In this document: piece by piece, positions 1-9,535 of the stretch | How positions within the stretch are numbered: the stretch's first letter is position 1 | Layout of the letters: every line of letters starts with the position of its first letter | Source: DASYSA01 sp036003885 | GTDB taxonomy: Bacteria; Acidobacteriota; Blastocatellia; UBA7656 | Reading direction: 5' to 3' | DNA length: 15,317 nucleotides | Assembly (NCBI GenBank): GCA_036003885.1 | Contig: DASYSA010000460.1 | Coordinates: 1 to 15,317 of the forward strand | Made by a program: the position numbers and the translations under genes | The notes under the pieces: model-generated | The model's database searches: none | Told to the model about the DNA's origin: nothing | The model's input: only the letters and a program-made list of their open reading frames with translations

Positions 1-491
1 CCGGCGAGTTCGGACACATTTCCCTGATCCAGGACGGCCTCGAGTGCCGATGCGGCAACCGCGGCTGCTGGGAACTCTACGCCTCGAATTCGGCTGGGGT
101 GCGCTACTACACGCAAGCAGTCTCACCGGGTCGCGCCGGACGGGCCGGAGTGAGACCGGCTGAGTCCATGCCTACGTTTGATGACGTCCTGCGACTTGCG
201 GGTCAGGGCGACGCCAAGGCCAACGAAGCGATCGATCAAATGGCACATTACCTTGGCGCGGGCCTCGCTCAACTCATCACCGGACTTGCGCCGGACGTGA
301 TTGTGCTCGTCGGCGAAGTGACTCGTCTCTGGCACCGAATCGGGCCGATCATCGATGAGGTCGTTAAGAGTCGCAGCTTCACTCACGCGAAGACCCGAAT
401 CGTTCCCGCGGACCCGTCCGCTCAGCCCAGACTCCGCGGCACGATCGCCCTGGTGCTCCAAAAACATTTCGGCGCCCCCTCGGTCGCCTGA
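1..491 (+). CDS. ROK-family protein, C-terminal part (transcriptional regulator or sugar kinase)
   Basis: The reading frame is open from the left edge (first full codon at base 3) to TGA at 489-491, so the gene is cut by the window and its N-terminus is missing. The visible part starts with GEFGH, whose His is a metal ligand in ROK proteins, followed by the ROK zinc motif CRCGNRGCWE at visible residues 15-24. The rest is the second half of the ROK actin-like fold, including APDVIVLVGEV near the C-terminus, where the family has its conserved VLGG-type glycine turn. ROK proteins are either sugar kinases or XylR/NagC-type repressors; the helix-turn-helix that separates them would lie outside the window. 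The position directly before a xylan-use cluster makes a xylose- or xylo-oligosaccharide-responsive regulator the better guess, but a kinase cannot be excluded. Confidence 0.85.
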   Translation, partial: GEFGHISLIQDGLECRCGNRGCWELYASNSAGVRYYTQAVSPGRAGRAGVRPAESMPTFDDVLRLAGQGDAKANEAIDQMAHYLGAGLAQLITGLAPDVIVLVGEVTRLWHRIGPIIDEVVKSRSFTHAKTRIVPADPSAQPRLRGTIALVLQKHFGAPSVA

Positions 492-527
492 AGGAATAGC
501 CGGGCGACCTCGATGTCGCCCTTCAGG
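487..527 (+). terminator. Hairpin after the ROK gene, possible intrinsic terminator
   Basis: A 7-bp stem GGGCGAC (502-508) pairs with GTCGCCC (515-521) around the loop CTCGAT. An outer pair CCTGAAG/CTTCAGG (487-493 with 521-527, sharing C521 with the inner stem) can extend it across a bulge. The T-rich stretch (543-553) is about 20 bases downstream rather than adjacent, so this is a weak terminator candidate. It overlaps the ROK stop codon. Confidence 0.4.
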
Positions 528-951
528 AGAAGTTGATTGTCTGTCTTCTTTTTCGCCTATTTGTTGTTGACCTGAATTAATGTGCGGTAAGCAGGTCGCT
601 GAGTTCGCGAGGGGGCCTTTTTGGGAAGTGAACGGTTCAAGAAGGGATCAGAGTTTGAGTAGAGACATCAGAAATCATAACAGTATCGCCATCGCCGAGG
701 AGCTGCATCGTACACCGTTTCCGATTCTTCAGGCTCCCGGCGGCAGGAGAGGGATCACGAGGGTGTGGTTCAACGGAAAGTACGACACTGCCCGCGGGTG
801 GTGTCCGGCAATTGCCGAAGACCGGCTCGCATGCCATAAAGACTCGAAGACACCAGGCCGCTCACATGCGGGGCGCCTCAGTTCTCGGCAGGATGCCAGG
901 AAAAAACGTCACTCAGAAGGAGACGAAGCCATGAGTAAGGAGGTACCACCC
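492..951 (+). other. Non-coding leader between ROK gene and receptor gene
   Basis: These 460 bases hold no convincing gene. The receptor frame stays open upstream to an ATG at 580, but the 117 codons from 580 to 930 encode an unremarkable, basic sequence with no recognisable domain, and the signal peptide lies much further downstream. I read the stretch as a long 5' region with the ROK terminator-like hairpin at its start and a candidate promoter plus palindrome at 806-840. Nothing else stands out. Confidence 0.6.
806..840 (+). promoter_or_regulatory. Candidate sigma70-type promoter with overlapping 12-bp palindrome
   Basis: TTGCCG (812-817) and CATAAA (835-840) are spaced by 17 bases, each matching four of six consensus positions. 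The perfect palindrome CGGCAATTGCCG (806-817) covers the -35 box, which is where a repressor operator would sit; a second palindrome, CCCGCGGG (791-798), lies just upstream. The neighbouring ROK protein is a possible binder. This is a by-eye match only and such matches occur by chance. Confidence 0.3.
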
Positions 952-3900
952 ATGTCTGTTTTGACCACCGCAATTTCTCGCAAACATCGTGACCACACCG
1001 GGCGGGTTGAATCGCGGATTTGCTCAACCTCGCGACTGGAGAGTGAGTCAAACCCACCGCCGGTGCGTTTATGGATCCTGGCCCGCGCGCTGATTGTGTT
1101 CCTGCTCGCATTGGCGATACCGCACGCCGGCTACGCTCAGGTCCTCTACGGTTCGATCACCGGCAATGTCACAGACCAGACAGGCGCTGTTTTATCAGGC
1201 GCCAAGATTGAAGTCGTGAACGTCGGTACGGGCGTCGCAAAGAGTGGGACCACTGACGATAGAGGAGTCTATCTATTCAGCGATCTTCAGCCCGGCGTCT
1301 ACACGGTGACAATCGCCGCCGCCAATTTCAAGACCATTGAGCAAAAAGACCTCAGGGTAGACGCTAACACGGTGCGCCGCCTTGATGTGCAGTTGCAGGC
1401 GTCGGGGGTCAGTGAAACGGTATCTGTGACCGCCCAGAATGCACCGCTTCAGACTGATCGTGCCGACGTGAACCTGACGCAGTCCGCACGTCAGATCAAC
1501 AACCTTCCGCTGTTCGGCAGCGTCGGCCGAAACTACCAGAGTCTGATTTATCTGATTCCGGGTGCCACAAAGGGTACAGGAGGCTTTTTCATCAACCAGA
1601 CTGGCACCGAGGATAACTCCGCCGCCGGCAACCCGCAGAGGTCGATGTCGTACAACATCAACGGCGTATCGCGTCTGCAGAACAACACGAGGATTGATGG
1701 CTCAAGCGTCATTTACCCGTGGCTGCCGACCAACACCGTTTACGTGCCGCCGGCGGAGTCGATCCAGGAGGTGAACATCGTCACCAACGCCTTTGATGCC
1801 GAGCAGGGACTGGCAGGCGGGGCAGCGATCAACGTATCCATCAAGACAGGTGGAAACGACCTGCACGGCGTCGGCTGGGGTTACGACACCAACAGCCGTT
1901 TCGCGTCGCGACGTTTCTTTCAACCCATAAATCAGCCTCAGATCCCGAAGAATATCCTCGCGCAGTTCGGATATGCGGTCAGCGGCCCGGTCTATCTGCC
2001 GAAGATTTTCAACGGTAAGAACAAGCTGTTCTTCTTCACCGATCTCGAGCGCACGACACAGCGGAACGTGGCGGGCGGCACGTTCAGCGTTGCGCCGGCG
2101 AGCCTGCGGCCGGACGCCAGCGGCAACGTGAACTTCACTGGCACAGGGATCACGGTTTACGACCCTCTGTCGAACCCCAACCCGGCGCTGCGCACGCCCT
2201 TCCCTAACAACACGGTTCCCGCGAACCGGATCGACCTCGCGGCGACCGAGATCTTCAAGCGCCTGCCGCTACCGAACCTGCCCGGCAACACAAACAACTT
2301 CGCGGCGACCGGCATCGGCGAGTTCAACCGCACCAATATGGACACCAAGGTCAACTACGCCGGCGACAAGCTCACTTTGTTTGGCCGCTACAGCATCTCG
2401 CCCACTCTCATCATTGACCCGCCAATCTTTGGGGAGGTCAGCGGCCCTGCTCTTAACGGCGGGCAGTTGGGGACCGCCCCCGGTCGGATTCAAGTAGTGG
2501 GCTTCGGCGGGACTTACACCTTCAGCCCGAAGGTCCTTCTGGACGCCAACATCGGCTACACACGCCAGCGGATCGGCGCGGAAGGCTTCGATATCAAATC
2601 CAATTTCGGCCTGGATGTCCTGAAAATCCCGGGCACCAACGGCCCAGACCGGCTTCAGGGCGGCGTTCCCGCATTCCAGATCAACGGCGGGTGGACCAAC
2701 ATCGGCAACGACAACACTGGCAACCCGTTCCTGTTCCGCGACAACCAGTTCGTCGCCGCGGCGAACCTCTCGTGGCTGAAGAGCGCTCACTCGTTCCGCT
2801 TCGGCTTCGACTATCTGAACCCGCAGCTCAACCACTTCCAGCCGCAGGGCGGGGCGTTCCAGACCGTGCGCGGGACGTTTGGCTTCAGCGGCAACGCGAC
2901 CCGGCTGCAAGGTAACGCAGGCAGCGTCGCCGAGAGCCAACTCTTTCATAGCTGGGCCGACTTCCTGCTCGGCATGCCGACCGCTGCGGGCAAGGTCGAT
3001 CAGCTCCGCAACCCGAACTCTGTCTGGTGGAAGCAATACGCGTTTTACGCGCGCGACCACTGGCAGATTGGCCGCAAACTGACGTTGACCTACGGGATGC
3101 GTTTTGAGGGCTTCCCCGTCCCGAGGAAAGATCACACCGGCATCAACCGCTTCGACCCGGATACGGGAAAGGTGGTCACAGGGGGACTGACCGGCGTGCC
3201 ATTTGACACCGGCGCCGAAGGGGCGTCCCTGTTCCTGCCGCGCATCGGCCTTGCTTACCGCTTGAACGACAAGACGGTGATTCGCGGCGGCTACGGCCAG
3301 TCGGCTGACCCGAGACCCTTCCAGGATGTCAGGAATGCCTTCCCGATCGCCAACATCTGGTCGATGCCGGCAATCACTTTCAACGGCGCAACCAACTCGT
3401 TCATCCCGGTGACGACTCTCCGGCAGGGGCTGATCAACTCGAGCACTCCCCCTGACATCAGTCAGGGCGTAATCCCACTCCCGGCGAACACCGGAACGAC
3501 GACTTTTCCGAAGGAAGCGATGCGCGACAGAATTCACTCGTTCAACTTCATCGTCGAACGGGAGCTGCCAGGGAAGTTTCATGCCCAGGTCGGCTATGTG
3601 GGCACGCGCGCTGTCAACCAGATGGGTTTCATCAACATCAACGCTGGCCCGCCGGGGACGGGAAATAACGGTCGCCCACTCGCCGGCAAGTTTGGGCTTG
3701 TAGCGGACATCAACAGCATCCAGCCCTACGGGACGACGGACTATGACGGCCTGCAGGTGCTGGTCACGCGGCGCGTAGGCAGCTCTATTATCGGGACGGC
3801 CTACACGTTTTCCAAGACGATCAACTTCGCCGATAACGACGCGGGGCCGAGAATCCAATTCCTGCCGGCGAAGCAGCTCAACCGGGGCATTGCCAGTTAC

Positions 3901-4503
3901 GACCGGACGCACAACTCACAGACCTACTGGGTCTATGATCTGCCGTTCGGTAAGAATCAACGCTGGGCCAATAACGGTTGGGCGAGCTGGATCTTCGGCG
4001 GCTTCCAGGTCAGCGGCGTGATGAGCATCACGAGCGGCCTGCCGATCTACGTTACTCAAGGCTCTGCGCCGAATTTGCTGGCTGCGGGGAGTGGGCAGGT
4101 GCCGAACCAACTCAACTCTGACATCCAGATTCTTGGCGGAGTCGGAATTGCCTCGCAACGCGGCGCCGCCGCTGGGCCTTACTTTACCAACACGGTGCTT
4201 GGCGTCAACTGCACCGCAAATTGTGCCTGGGCTCCGGAGACAGCTGCGCGCTTCGGAAGCGTGGGCAGAAACACCCTTCGCGGGCCGGGCTTCTTTGAGA
4301 CGGACGCGAGCATCTTCCGCACGTTCAAAATTACGGAACAGGTGCAATTCCAGTTCCGCGCCGAGGCGTTGAACGCGACGAACCACGCCAACTTCACCAA
4401 TCCGGCATCCGATGTCACCGGCTCAAACTTCGGCTTCATCACGTCAACGGTGGGGCCGAACCAGTCGCGCCAATGGCGTTTCGGCGCGCGTGTTTCTTTC
4501 TGA
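952..4503 (+). CDS. Oar-type TonB-dependent outer-membrane receptor
   Basis: Predicted outer-membrane transporter of 1183 residues, probably importing xylo-oligosaccharides given its neighbours. In order: a charged n-region of about 40 residues, a hydrophobic signal segment (41-58) with a likely cut after GYA at 60-62, a carboxypeptidase-regulatory-like beta-sandwich (about 66-150, starting GSITGNVTDQTGAVLSGAKI), a plug domain (about 155-270), then a long beta-barrel rich in aromatic strands and ending WRFGARVSF, a C-terminal Phe as in outer-membrane barrels. I chose ATG 952 because AAGGAGGT (937-944) sits 7 bases before it. ATG 931, in frame and also with AAGGAGA 7 bases upstream, is nearly as good; GTG 1063 would give a compact signal peptide but lacks a well-placed ribosome site. 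No SusD gene follows, as is usual for this acidobacterial receptor type. Substrate is inferred from context only. Confidence 0.9.
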   Translation: MSVLTTAISRKHRDHTGRVESRICSTSRLESESNPPPVRLWILARALIVFLLALAIPHAGYAQVLYGSITGNVTDQTGAVLSGAKIEVVNVGTGVAKSGTTDDRGVYLFSDLQPGVYTVTIAAANFKTIEQKDLRVDANTVRRLDVQLQASGVSETVSVTAQNAPLQTDRADVNLTQSARQINNLPLFGSVGRNYQSLIYLIPGATKGTGGFFINQTGTEDNSAAGNPQRSMSYNINGVSRLQNNTRIDGSSVIYPWLPTNTVYVPPAESIQEVNIVTNAFDAEQGLAGGAAINVSIKTGGNDLHGVGWGYDTNSRFASRRFFQPINQPQIPKNILAQFGYAVSGPVYLPKIFNGKNKLFFFTDLERTTQRNVAGGTFSVAPASLRPDASGNVNFTGTGITVYDPLSNPNPALRTPFPNNTVPANRIDLAATEIFKRLPLPNLPGNTNNFAATGIGEFNRTNMDTKVNYAGDKLTLFGRYSISPTLIIDPPIFGEVSGPALNGGQLGTAPGRIQVVGFGGTYTFSPKVLLDANIGYTRQRIGAEGFDIKSNFGLDVLKIPGTNGPDRLQGGVPAFQINGGWTNIGNDNTGNPFLFRDNQFVAAANLSWLKSAHSFRFGFDYLNPQLNHFQPQGGAFQTVRGTFGFSGNATRLQGNAGSVAESQLFHSWADFLLGMPTAAGKVDQLRNPNSVWWKQYAFYARDHWQIGRKLTLTYGMRFEGFPVPRKDHTGINRFDPDTGKVVTGGLTGVPFDTGAEGASLFLPRIGLAYRLNDKTVIRGGYGQSADPRPFQDVRNAFPIANIWSMPAITFNGATNSFIPVTTLRQGLINSSTPPDISQGVIPLPANTGTTTFPKEAMRDRIHSFNFIVERELPGKFHAQVGYVGTRAVNQMGFININAGPPGTGNNGRPLAGKFGLVADINSIQPYGTTDYDGLQVLVTRRVGSSIIGTAYTFSKTINFADNDAGPRIQFLPAKQLNRGIASYDRTHNSQTYWVYDLPFGKNQRWANNGWASWIFGGFQVSGVMSITSGLPIYVTQGSAPNLLAAGSGQVPNQLNSDIQILGGVGIASQRGAAAGPYFTNTVLGVNCTANCAWAPETAARFGSVGRNTLRGPGFFETDASIFRTFKITEQVQFQFRAEALNATNHANFTNPASDVTGSNFGFITSTVGPNQSRQWRFGARVSF

Positions 4504-4528
4504 GCGTCGACTGCTGTATCATAACGTC

Positions 4529-4564
4529 CGTGGCCTGGGACTCTCCTCCCCGGGCCACGTTTTT
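4529..4564 (+). terminator. Strong intrinsic terminator after the receptor gene
   Basis: An 11-bp stem pairs 4529-4539 with 4549-4559 (one G-T pair) around a 9-base loop, followed at once by five T (4560-4564). It lies 25 bases after the receptor stop and ends only four bases before the ATG of the GH10 gene, so transcription of the xylanase would need readthrough or its own promoter. Confidence 0.8.
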
Positions 4565-4568
4565 CACT

Positions 4569-5858
4569 ATGAGTACTTGCAGAGGGCTACGGCTCAGCTT
4601 CTTATGTGTTTGCGTGTCGTTGTTGTGCTCCGGCGTTGGTCGCGCACAAACTCAGCCCCTGCGCGCCTCTGCCGATCAGCGTGGCTTCTTCATCGGTGCG
4701 GCAGTGGCCATGTCGCCTTTCAGGAGTGAACCAGTATATCTCGAGACGCTGCGGCGCGAATTCAATATCATCGTCGGAGAGAATGCGTTCAAATGGGATA
4801 GCGTGCATCCCGCCAGAACAACTTTCAACTTTACCGACACCGATGCGCTTGTAGAGTTCGCGCAAGCCAACAACATGAGAGTGCGGGGACACACTCTTGT
4901 CTGGCACAATCAGATTCCCGGTTGGCTCACCGGGGGCAACTTCAGCCGCGACGAAGTGATAGAGATTCTCAGGCAACACATCCTCACCCTGGTTGGACGT
5001 TATGCAGGGAAAATCACGGCCTGGGATGTGGTAAACGAAGCGATCGATGATGGAACCGGAGGCCTGAGGACAACCTCCTTCTGGTATCAAAGGATCGGGC
5101 CCGAATACATCCGGCTCGCTTTTGAATTTGCACGTCAGGCCGACCCAAACGCGCTGCTCTACTACAACGACTACTCAATTGAGGGCCTGAATACGAAATC
5201 CAATGCAGTTCATGACCTCGTGAGGGATCTTAAACTCCAGGGTGTACCGATCGATGGAGTCGGCTGGCAGATGCATCAAATCAACGGGTTCAGAATCGAG
5301 CCGCAGCACCATGCCAACGCCAGACGCCTTGGCGACCTGGGGCTCGAGATCTCGATGACCGAGATGGATGTACGAATAAATCTCCCAACCGAGCCAGCGG
5401 AGTTGCAGCAGCAGGCTCAGGCTTACAGGGACGCAGTCACCTTCTGCCTGACGGAGCCCAACTGCAAGGCGCTGGTGACATGGGGCTTCACCGACAAGTA
5501 TTCGTGGATACCGGGATTCCTCTCCGGCTGGGGTGATGCGCTGATCTTTGACGCCAACTATCAGGTCAAGCCGGCCTACCTCGCTCTGAAACAAGTGCTG
5601 GAAGACGGCGTAGATCTCAGCCCGAAGATCACGGGCGCATCGAGGAGCGGCAAGAAGCTCTTCATCGAAGGCCAGCGGTTTGTGGACGGCGCAACGCTGT
5701 TCATTAATGGCGAAAGGCAGAAGAAAGTTTCAGCAGATTCGGAGAGTCCGTCTACCAGATTAATCGCAAAGAAATCGGGCAAGATCGTGAGATCGGGCGA
5801 CATTCTACAGGTGAGAAACCCCGATGGGTTGTTCTCGGCTGAGTTCATTTATCCCTGA
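4569..5858 (+). CDS. GH10 endo-1,4-beta-xylanase with C-terminal TIG-like domain
   Basis: Secreted xylanase of 429 residues that cuts internal beta-1,4 bonds of the xylan backbone. Residues 1-27 form a signal peptide ending GVGRAQ. The GH10 barrel spans about 35-345: HTLVWHNQ at 108-115, acid/base Glu157 in WDVVNEA, nucleophile Glu265 in TEMDV, and WGFTDKYSWIPG at 305-316 are family hallmarks. After the barrel, residues 350-429 look like an IPT/TIG immunoglobulin-like fold (KITGASRSGKKLFIEGQRF, then GATLFINGE), which is not a standard xylan-binding module. ATG 4569 is chosen because it precedes the signal peptide; the longer in-frame start at 4473 would overlap the receptor gene and translate the terminator hairpin. 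No clear ribosome-binding site precedes 4569. The function is secure; the tail domain is a fold-level guess. Confidence 0.93.
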   Translation: MSTCRGLRLSFLCVCVSLLCSGVGRAQTQPLRASADQRGFFIGAAVAMSPFRSEPVYLETLRREFNIIVGENAFKWDSVHPARTTFNFTDTDALVEFAQANNMRVRGHTLVWHNQIPGWLTGGNFSRDEVIEILRQHILTLVGRYAGKITAWDVVNEAIDDGTGGLRTTSFWYQRIGPEYIRLAFEFARQADPNALLYYNDYSIEGLNTKSNAVHDLVRDLKLQGVPIDGVGWQMHQINGFRIEPQHHANARRLGDLGLEISMTEMDVRINLPTEPAELQQQAQAYRDAVTFCLTEPNCKALVTWGFTDKYSWIPGFLSGWGDALIFDANYQVKPAYLALKQVLEDGVDLSPKITGASRSGKKLFIEGQRFVDGATLFINGERQKKVSADSESPSTRLIAKKSGKIVRSGDILQVRNPDGLFSAEFIYP

Positions 5859-5974
5859 AGGCAGATCTATGACGGTCTCCGACTCGCGGTCGAGGCCGAC
5901 TATGATGGCGTGAGGCTCTGCCGAGTAGCTGCGGAGGGTAGAGTTCCGGCATCAGGCGGACTTCGGAAACAGTT
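5859..5974 (+). other. Spacer between GH10 and GH67 genes
   Basis: These 116 bases contain no gene, no clear terminator and no clear promoter that I can see. A GH10-GH67 co-transcript is therefore plausible. Confidence 0.4.
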
Positions 5975-8176
5975 ATGCCACGAAAACACAAAGCCGCAGG
6001 AGTAAATTTCGAATTTCGAATTTCGAATCTCGAATTTCGCATTTCGCATTTCCTTGCCGTTGTCCTGCTGTTGTTCGCGGCAACCATCTCAAACGCCGAG
6101 GACGGCTACCGGCTGTGGCTGCGCTACGACCCGCTTCCGAAACAGATGATCGAGGTCTGCCGGTCTCGCATCACGTCGGTTGTCGTGGCCCGGGGGTCGG
6201 AGACGCTGGACGCCATTCGCTCAGAGCTTGTAGAAGGTTGCACGGGGCTCCTCGCCGTTTCAGTTCCAGTCGCCTCGGATATTGATCGCGATGGCGCCGT
6301 GGTGGTGGGCACACCGAAGAGTTCACGTTTGATTGCCGGACTCAACTGGGAACGTCAGCTTGCGGCTCTTGGCCCGGAGGGATTCCGCATCCGTTCGGTG
6401 AAGCTCGGCCGGCATAGCGCAACGGTGATCGCCTCGAACGGGGAGATCGGCGCGCTCTACGGCGCATTCCACTTTCTGCGTCTGATGCAGACTCTTCAGC
6501 CGCTCGACAATCTTGACCTCAGTCAGAAACCGCGGTTGAAGGTGCGTGTGCTCGACCATTGGGATAACCTCGACGGCAGCATCGAGCGCGGCTACGCCGG
6601 GCGCTCGCTTTGGAACTGGAAGGCGCTCCCTGACATGGTGGATCAACGTCTGCGCGACTATGCCCGAGCCAATGCCTCAGTCGGGATCAACGGATCAGTC
6701 CTCAACAACGTCAACGCGAATTCTCAGAACCTGAGCGGCGAATACCTGCGAAAGACCGCCGCAATCGCTGATGTCTTTCGCGCTTATGGCGTGCGCGTCT
6801 ATCTTTCCGCTCGCTTCTCCGCCCCCATCGAGTTGGGCAGCTTGAAGACAGCCGATCCGCTTGATCCGGAAGTCGCTGCGTGGTGGAAGAAGAAAGCGGA
6901 TGAGATCTACATGACCATACCCGACTTTGGCGGTTTTGTGGTCAAAGCCAACAGCGAGGGTCAACCCGGACCGCGCACCTACAATCGCAGCCATGCAGAG
7001 GGGGCCAATATGCTGGCTGCGGCCCTGGCCCCTCATAGCGGGTTAGTCATGTGGCGCGCCTTCGTCTACGATGCGAAACCTGGATACGACCGAGCTGCGG
7101 CGGCCTACGACAATCTACAACCCTTCGACGGTCAGTTCGCGCCGAATGTCCTGCTGCAAGTAAAGAATGGGCCGATCGATTTTCAGCCGCGGGAGCCTTT
7201 CCACCCGCTCTTCGGGGCGATGCCGAAGACGCAGGTCATGCCTGAACTGCAGATCACGCAGGAATACCTCGGCTTCTCGAACCACCTCGTGTTTCTGGCA
7301 CAGATGTGGCGCGAGTTCCTCGATTCCGACACTCACGCGAAGGGCCCCGGCTCGACCGTCATCAAGGTGGTGGACGGCACTCTCTACGGTCAACGCCTCA
7401 CAGGCATCGCGGGAGTAGCAAACACCGGATCGGATCGCAACTGGACCGGACACCATTTCGGCCAGGCGAACTGGTATGCCTTCGGCCGCCTGGCCTGGAA
7501 TCCTGATCTCGATTCGCGGCGCATCGCTGGTGAGTGGGTAAGCATGACCTTCACGCACGATCTCAATGCGGCGGCGGCGATCACTCGCATGATACTCGAG
7601 TCACACGAAGCAGTGGTAGACTACATGACTCCGCTCGGCCTCCATCACATCATGTGGGGAGGGCACCACTACGGTCCCGCCCCCTGGTGGGAGAAGGAGG
7701 CACGCCCCGATTGGAATCCGGTCTACTATCATCGGGCCGACCAGCGCGGGATGGGTTTCGATCGCACGAAGACGGGCAGCAACGCCGTGAGCCAGTATCA
7801 TTCGCCGGTTCGTGAGCGGTTCGCCAGTCTGGCCAACTGCCCCGAAGAGTTTCTATTGTGGTTCCACCATGTGCCGTGGGATTACAGAATGCATTCGGGC
7901 CGGATAATGTGGGACGAGTTGGCGCTGCACTATCAGCGCGGTGTGGATTGGATGCGGGCGGCGCGCAAGCAGTGGCAATCTCTGTCCGGCGCTATTGACC
8001 CGGAGCGTTACGCCGAAGTGGCGAAGAAGCTGGCTATTCAGGAGCGCGATGCGGTCTGGTGGAGAGACGCGGTCCTGCTTTACTTCCAGACGTTTTCCAG
8101 GCGTCCTCTTCCTGAAGGAGTGGAGAAGCCGCAAAAGACTCTCGAAGAATACAAGACTACTAGTCTCACATGGTGA
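5975..8176 (+). CDS. GH67 alpha-glucuronidase
   Basis: Enzyme of 733 residues that removes (4-O-methyl)-D-glucuronic acid from the non-reducing end of xylo-oligosaccharides, normally after GH10 cleavage, which fits the gene next to it. The family core is clear: GFVVKANSEGQPGPRTYNR (320-338, Glu328 the probable acid), IDFQPREPFHPLFGAMPKTQ (401-420, Asp402) and ELQITQEYLGF (424-434, Glu430); Asp402 and Glu430 have the 28-residue spacing of the catalytic Asp/Glu pair in characterised GH67 enzymes. GHHFGQANW and GGHHYGPAPWW are further family blocks. A hydrophobic segment (27-37) ending SNAED suggests export to the periplasm or surface. The only ATG before it is 5975, which has no good ribosome site, and residues 11-26 are encoded by a 7-base tandem repeat (see the repeat entry). 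The stop overlaps an ATG at 8176. Confidence 0.93.
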   Translation: MPRKHKAAGVNFEFRISNLEFRISHFLAVVLLLFAATISNAEDGYRLWLRYDPLPKQMIEVCRSRITSVVVARGSETLDAIRSELVEGCTGLLAVSVPVASDIDRDGAVVVGTPKSSRLIAGLNWERQLAALGPEGFRIRSVKLGRHSATVIASNGEIGALYGAFHFLRLMQTLQPLDNLDLSQKPRLKVRVLDHWDNLDGSIERGYAGRSLWNWKALPDMVDQRLRDYARANASVGINGSVLNNVNANSQNLSGEYLRKTAAIADVFRAYGVRVYLSARFSAPIELGSLKTADPLDPEVAAWWKKKADEIYMTIPDFGGFVVKANSEGQPGPRTYNRSHAEGANMLAAALAPHSGLVMWRAFVYDAKPGYDRAAAAYDNLQPFDGQFAPNVLLQVKNGPIDFQPREPFHPLFGAMPKTQVMPELQITQEYLGFSNHLVFLAQMWREFLDSDTHAKGPGSTVIKVVDGTLYGQRLTGIAGVANTGSDRNWTGHHFGQANWYAFGRLAWNPDLDSRRIAGEWVSMTFTHDLNAAAAITRMILESHEAVVDYMTPLGLHHIMWGGHHYGPAPWWEKEARPDWNPVYYHRADQRGMGFDRTKTGSNAVSQYHSPVRERFASLANCPEEFLLWFHHVPWDYRMHSGRIMWDELALHYQRGVDWMRAARKQWQSLSGAIDPERYAEVAKKLAIQERDAVWWRDAVLLYFQTFSRRPLPEGVEKPQKTLEEYKTTSLTW
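6004..6052 (+). repeat. Seven tandem 7-base repeats inside the GH67 5' end
   Basis: Seven consecutive heptamers run without gaps: one AAATTTC, three GAATTTC, one GAATCTC and two GCATTTC. Because 7 is not a multiple of 3, they encode a 7-residue peptide repeat (EFRISN, then LEFRISH) directly before the signal-peptide hydrophobic core. The GCATTTC units differ by one base from the GCGTTTC unit of the arrays around the GH3 start, so these look like one repeat family. Confidence 0.9.
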
Positions 8177-8229
8177 TGAGACTTTGCGGTGAAGCAGACT
8201 CTTGCGAGAGTCAAGCCCGTGCGTCTCAT
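8162..8229 (+). promoter_or_regulatory. Alternative hairpins at the GH67/enolase junction
   Basis: AGTCTCA (8162-8168) can pair with TGAGACT (8177-8183) across the GH67 stop codon. The same second segment, as ATGAGAC (8176-8182), can instead pair with GTCTCAT (8223-8229), enclosing a separate 6-bp hairpin GACTCT/AGAGTC (8197-8212, loop TGCG). The two pairings exclude each other, as in a translation-coupled switch. The enolase-like ATG at 8266 lacks a clear ribosome site, so structure may matter here; function is inference. Confidence 0.3.
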
Positions 8230-8265
8230 GCAATGACAGTGACGCGCACCCGCGGTAGATTCGAA

Positions 8266-9513
<1,248 letters not shown>

Positions 9514-9535
9514 CTCGCCGCCGGGAAGAGATGAA

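Noticed and set aside
580..930. Upstream extension of the receptor gene to ATG 580
   Set aside because: The added residues have no recognisable domain, precede the signal peptide by more than 150 residues, and much better ribosome sites exist at 931 and 952.
2269..3912. 547-codon open frame on the minus strand inside the receptor gene
   Set aside because: It is antisense to a clear barrel-coding gene, has shadow-like composition in a GC-rich region and no recognisable domain.
4473..4568. Longer GH10 start overlapping the receptor end
   Set aside because: It would translate the terminator hairpin and bury the obvious signal peptide inside the protein.
8170..8265. Enolase-like start at the ATG overlapping the GH67 stop
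   Set aside because: The extra residues do not fit the family N-terminus, which begins MKITDIRATTV at 8266. Kept as an alternative because 8266 lacks a ribosome site.
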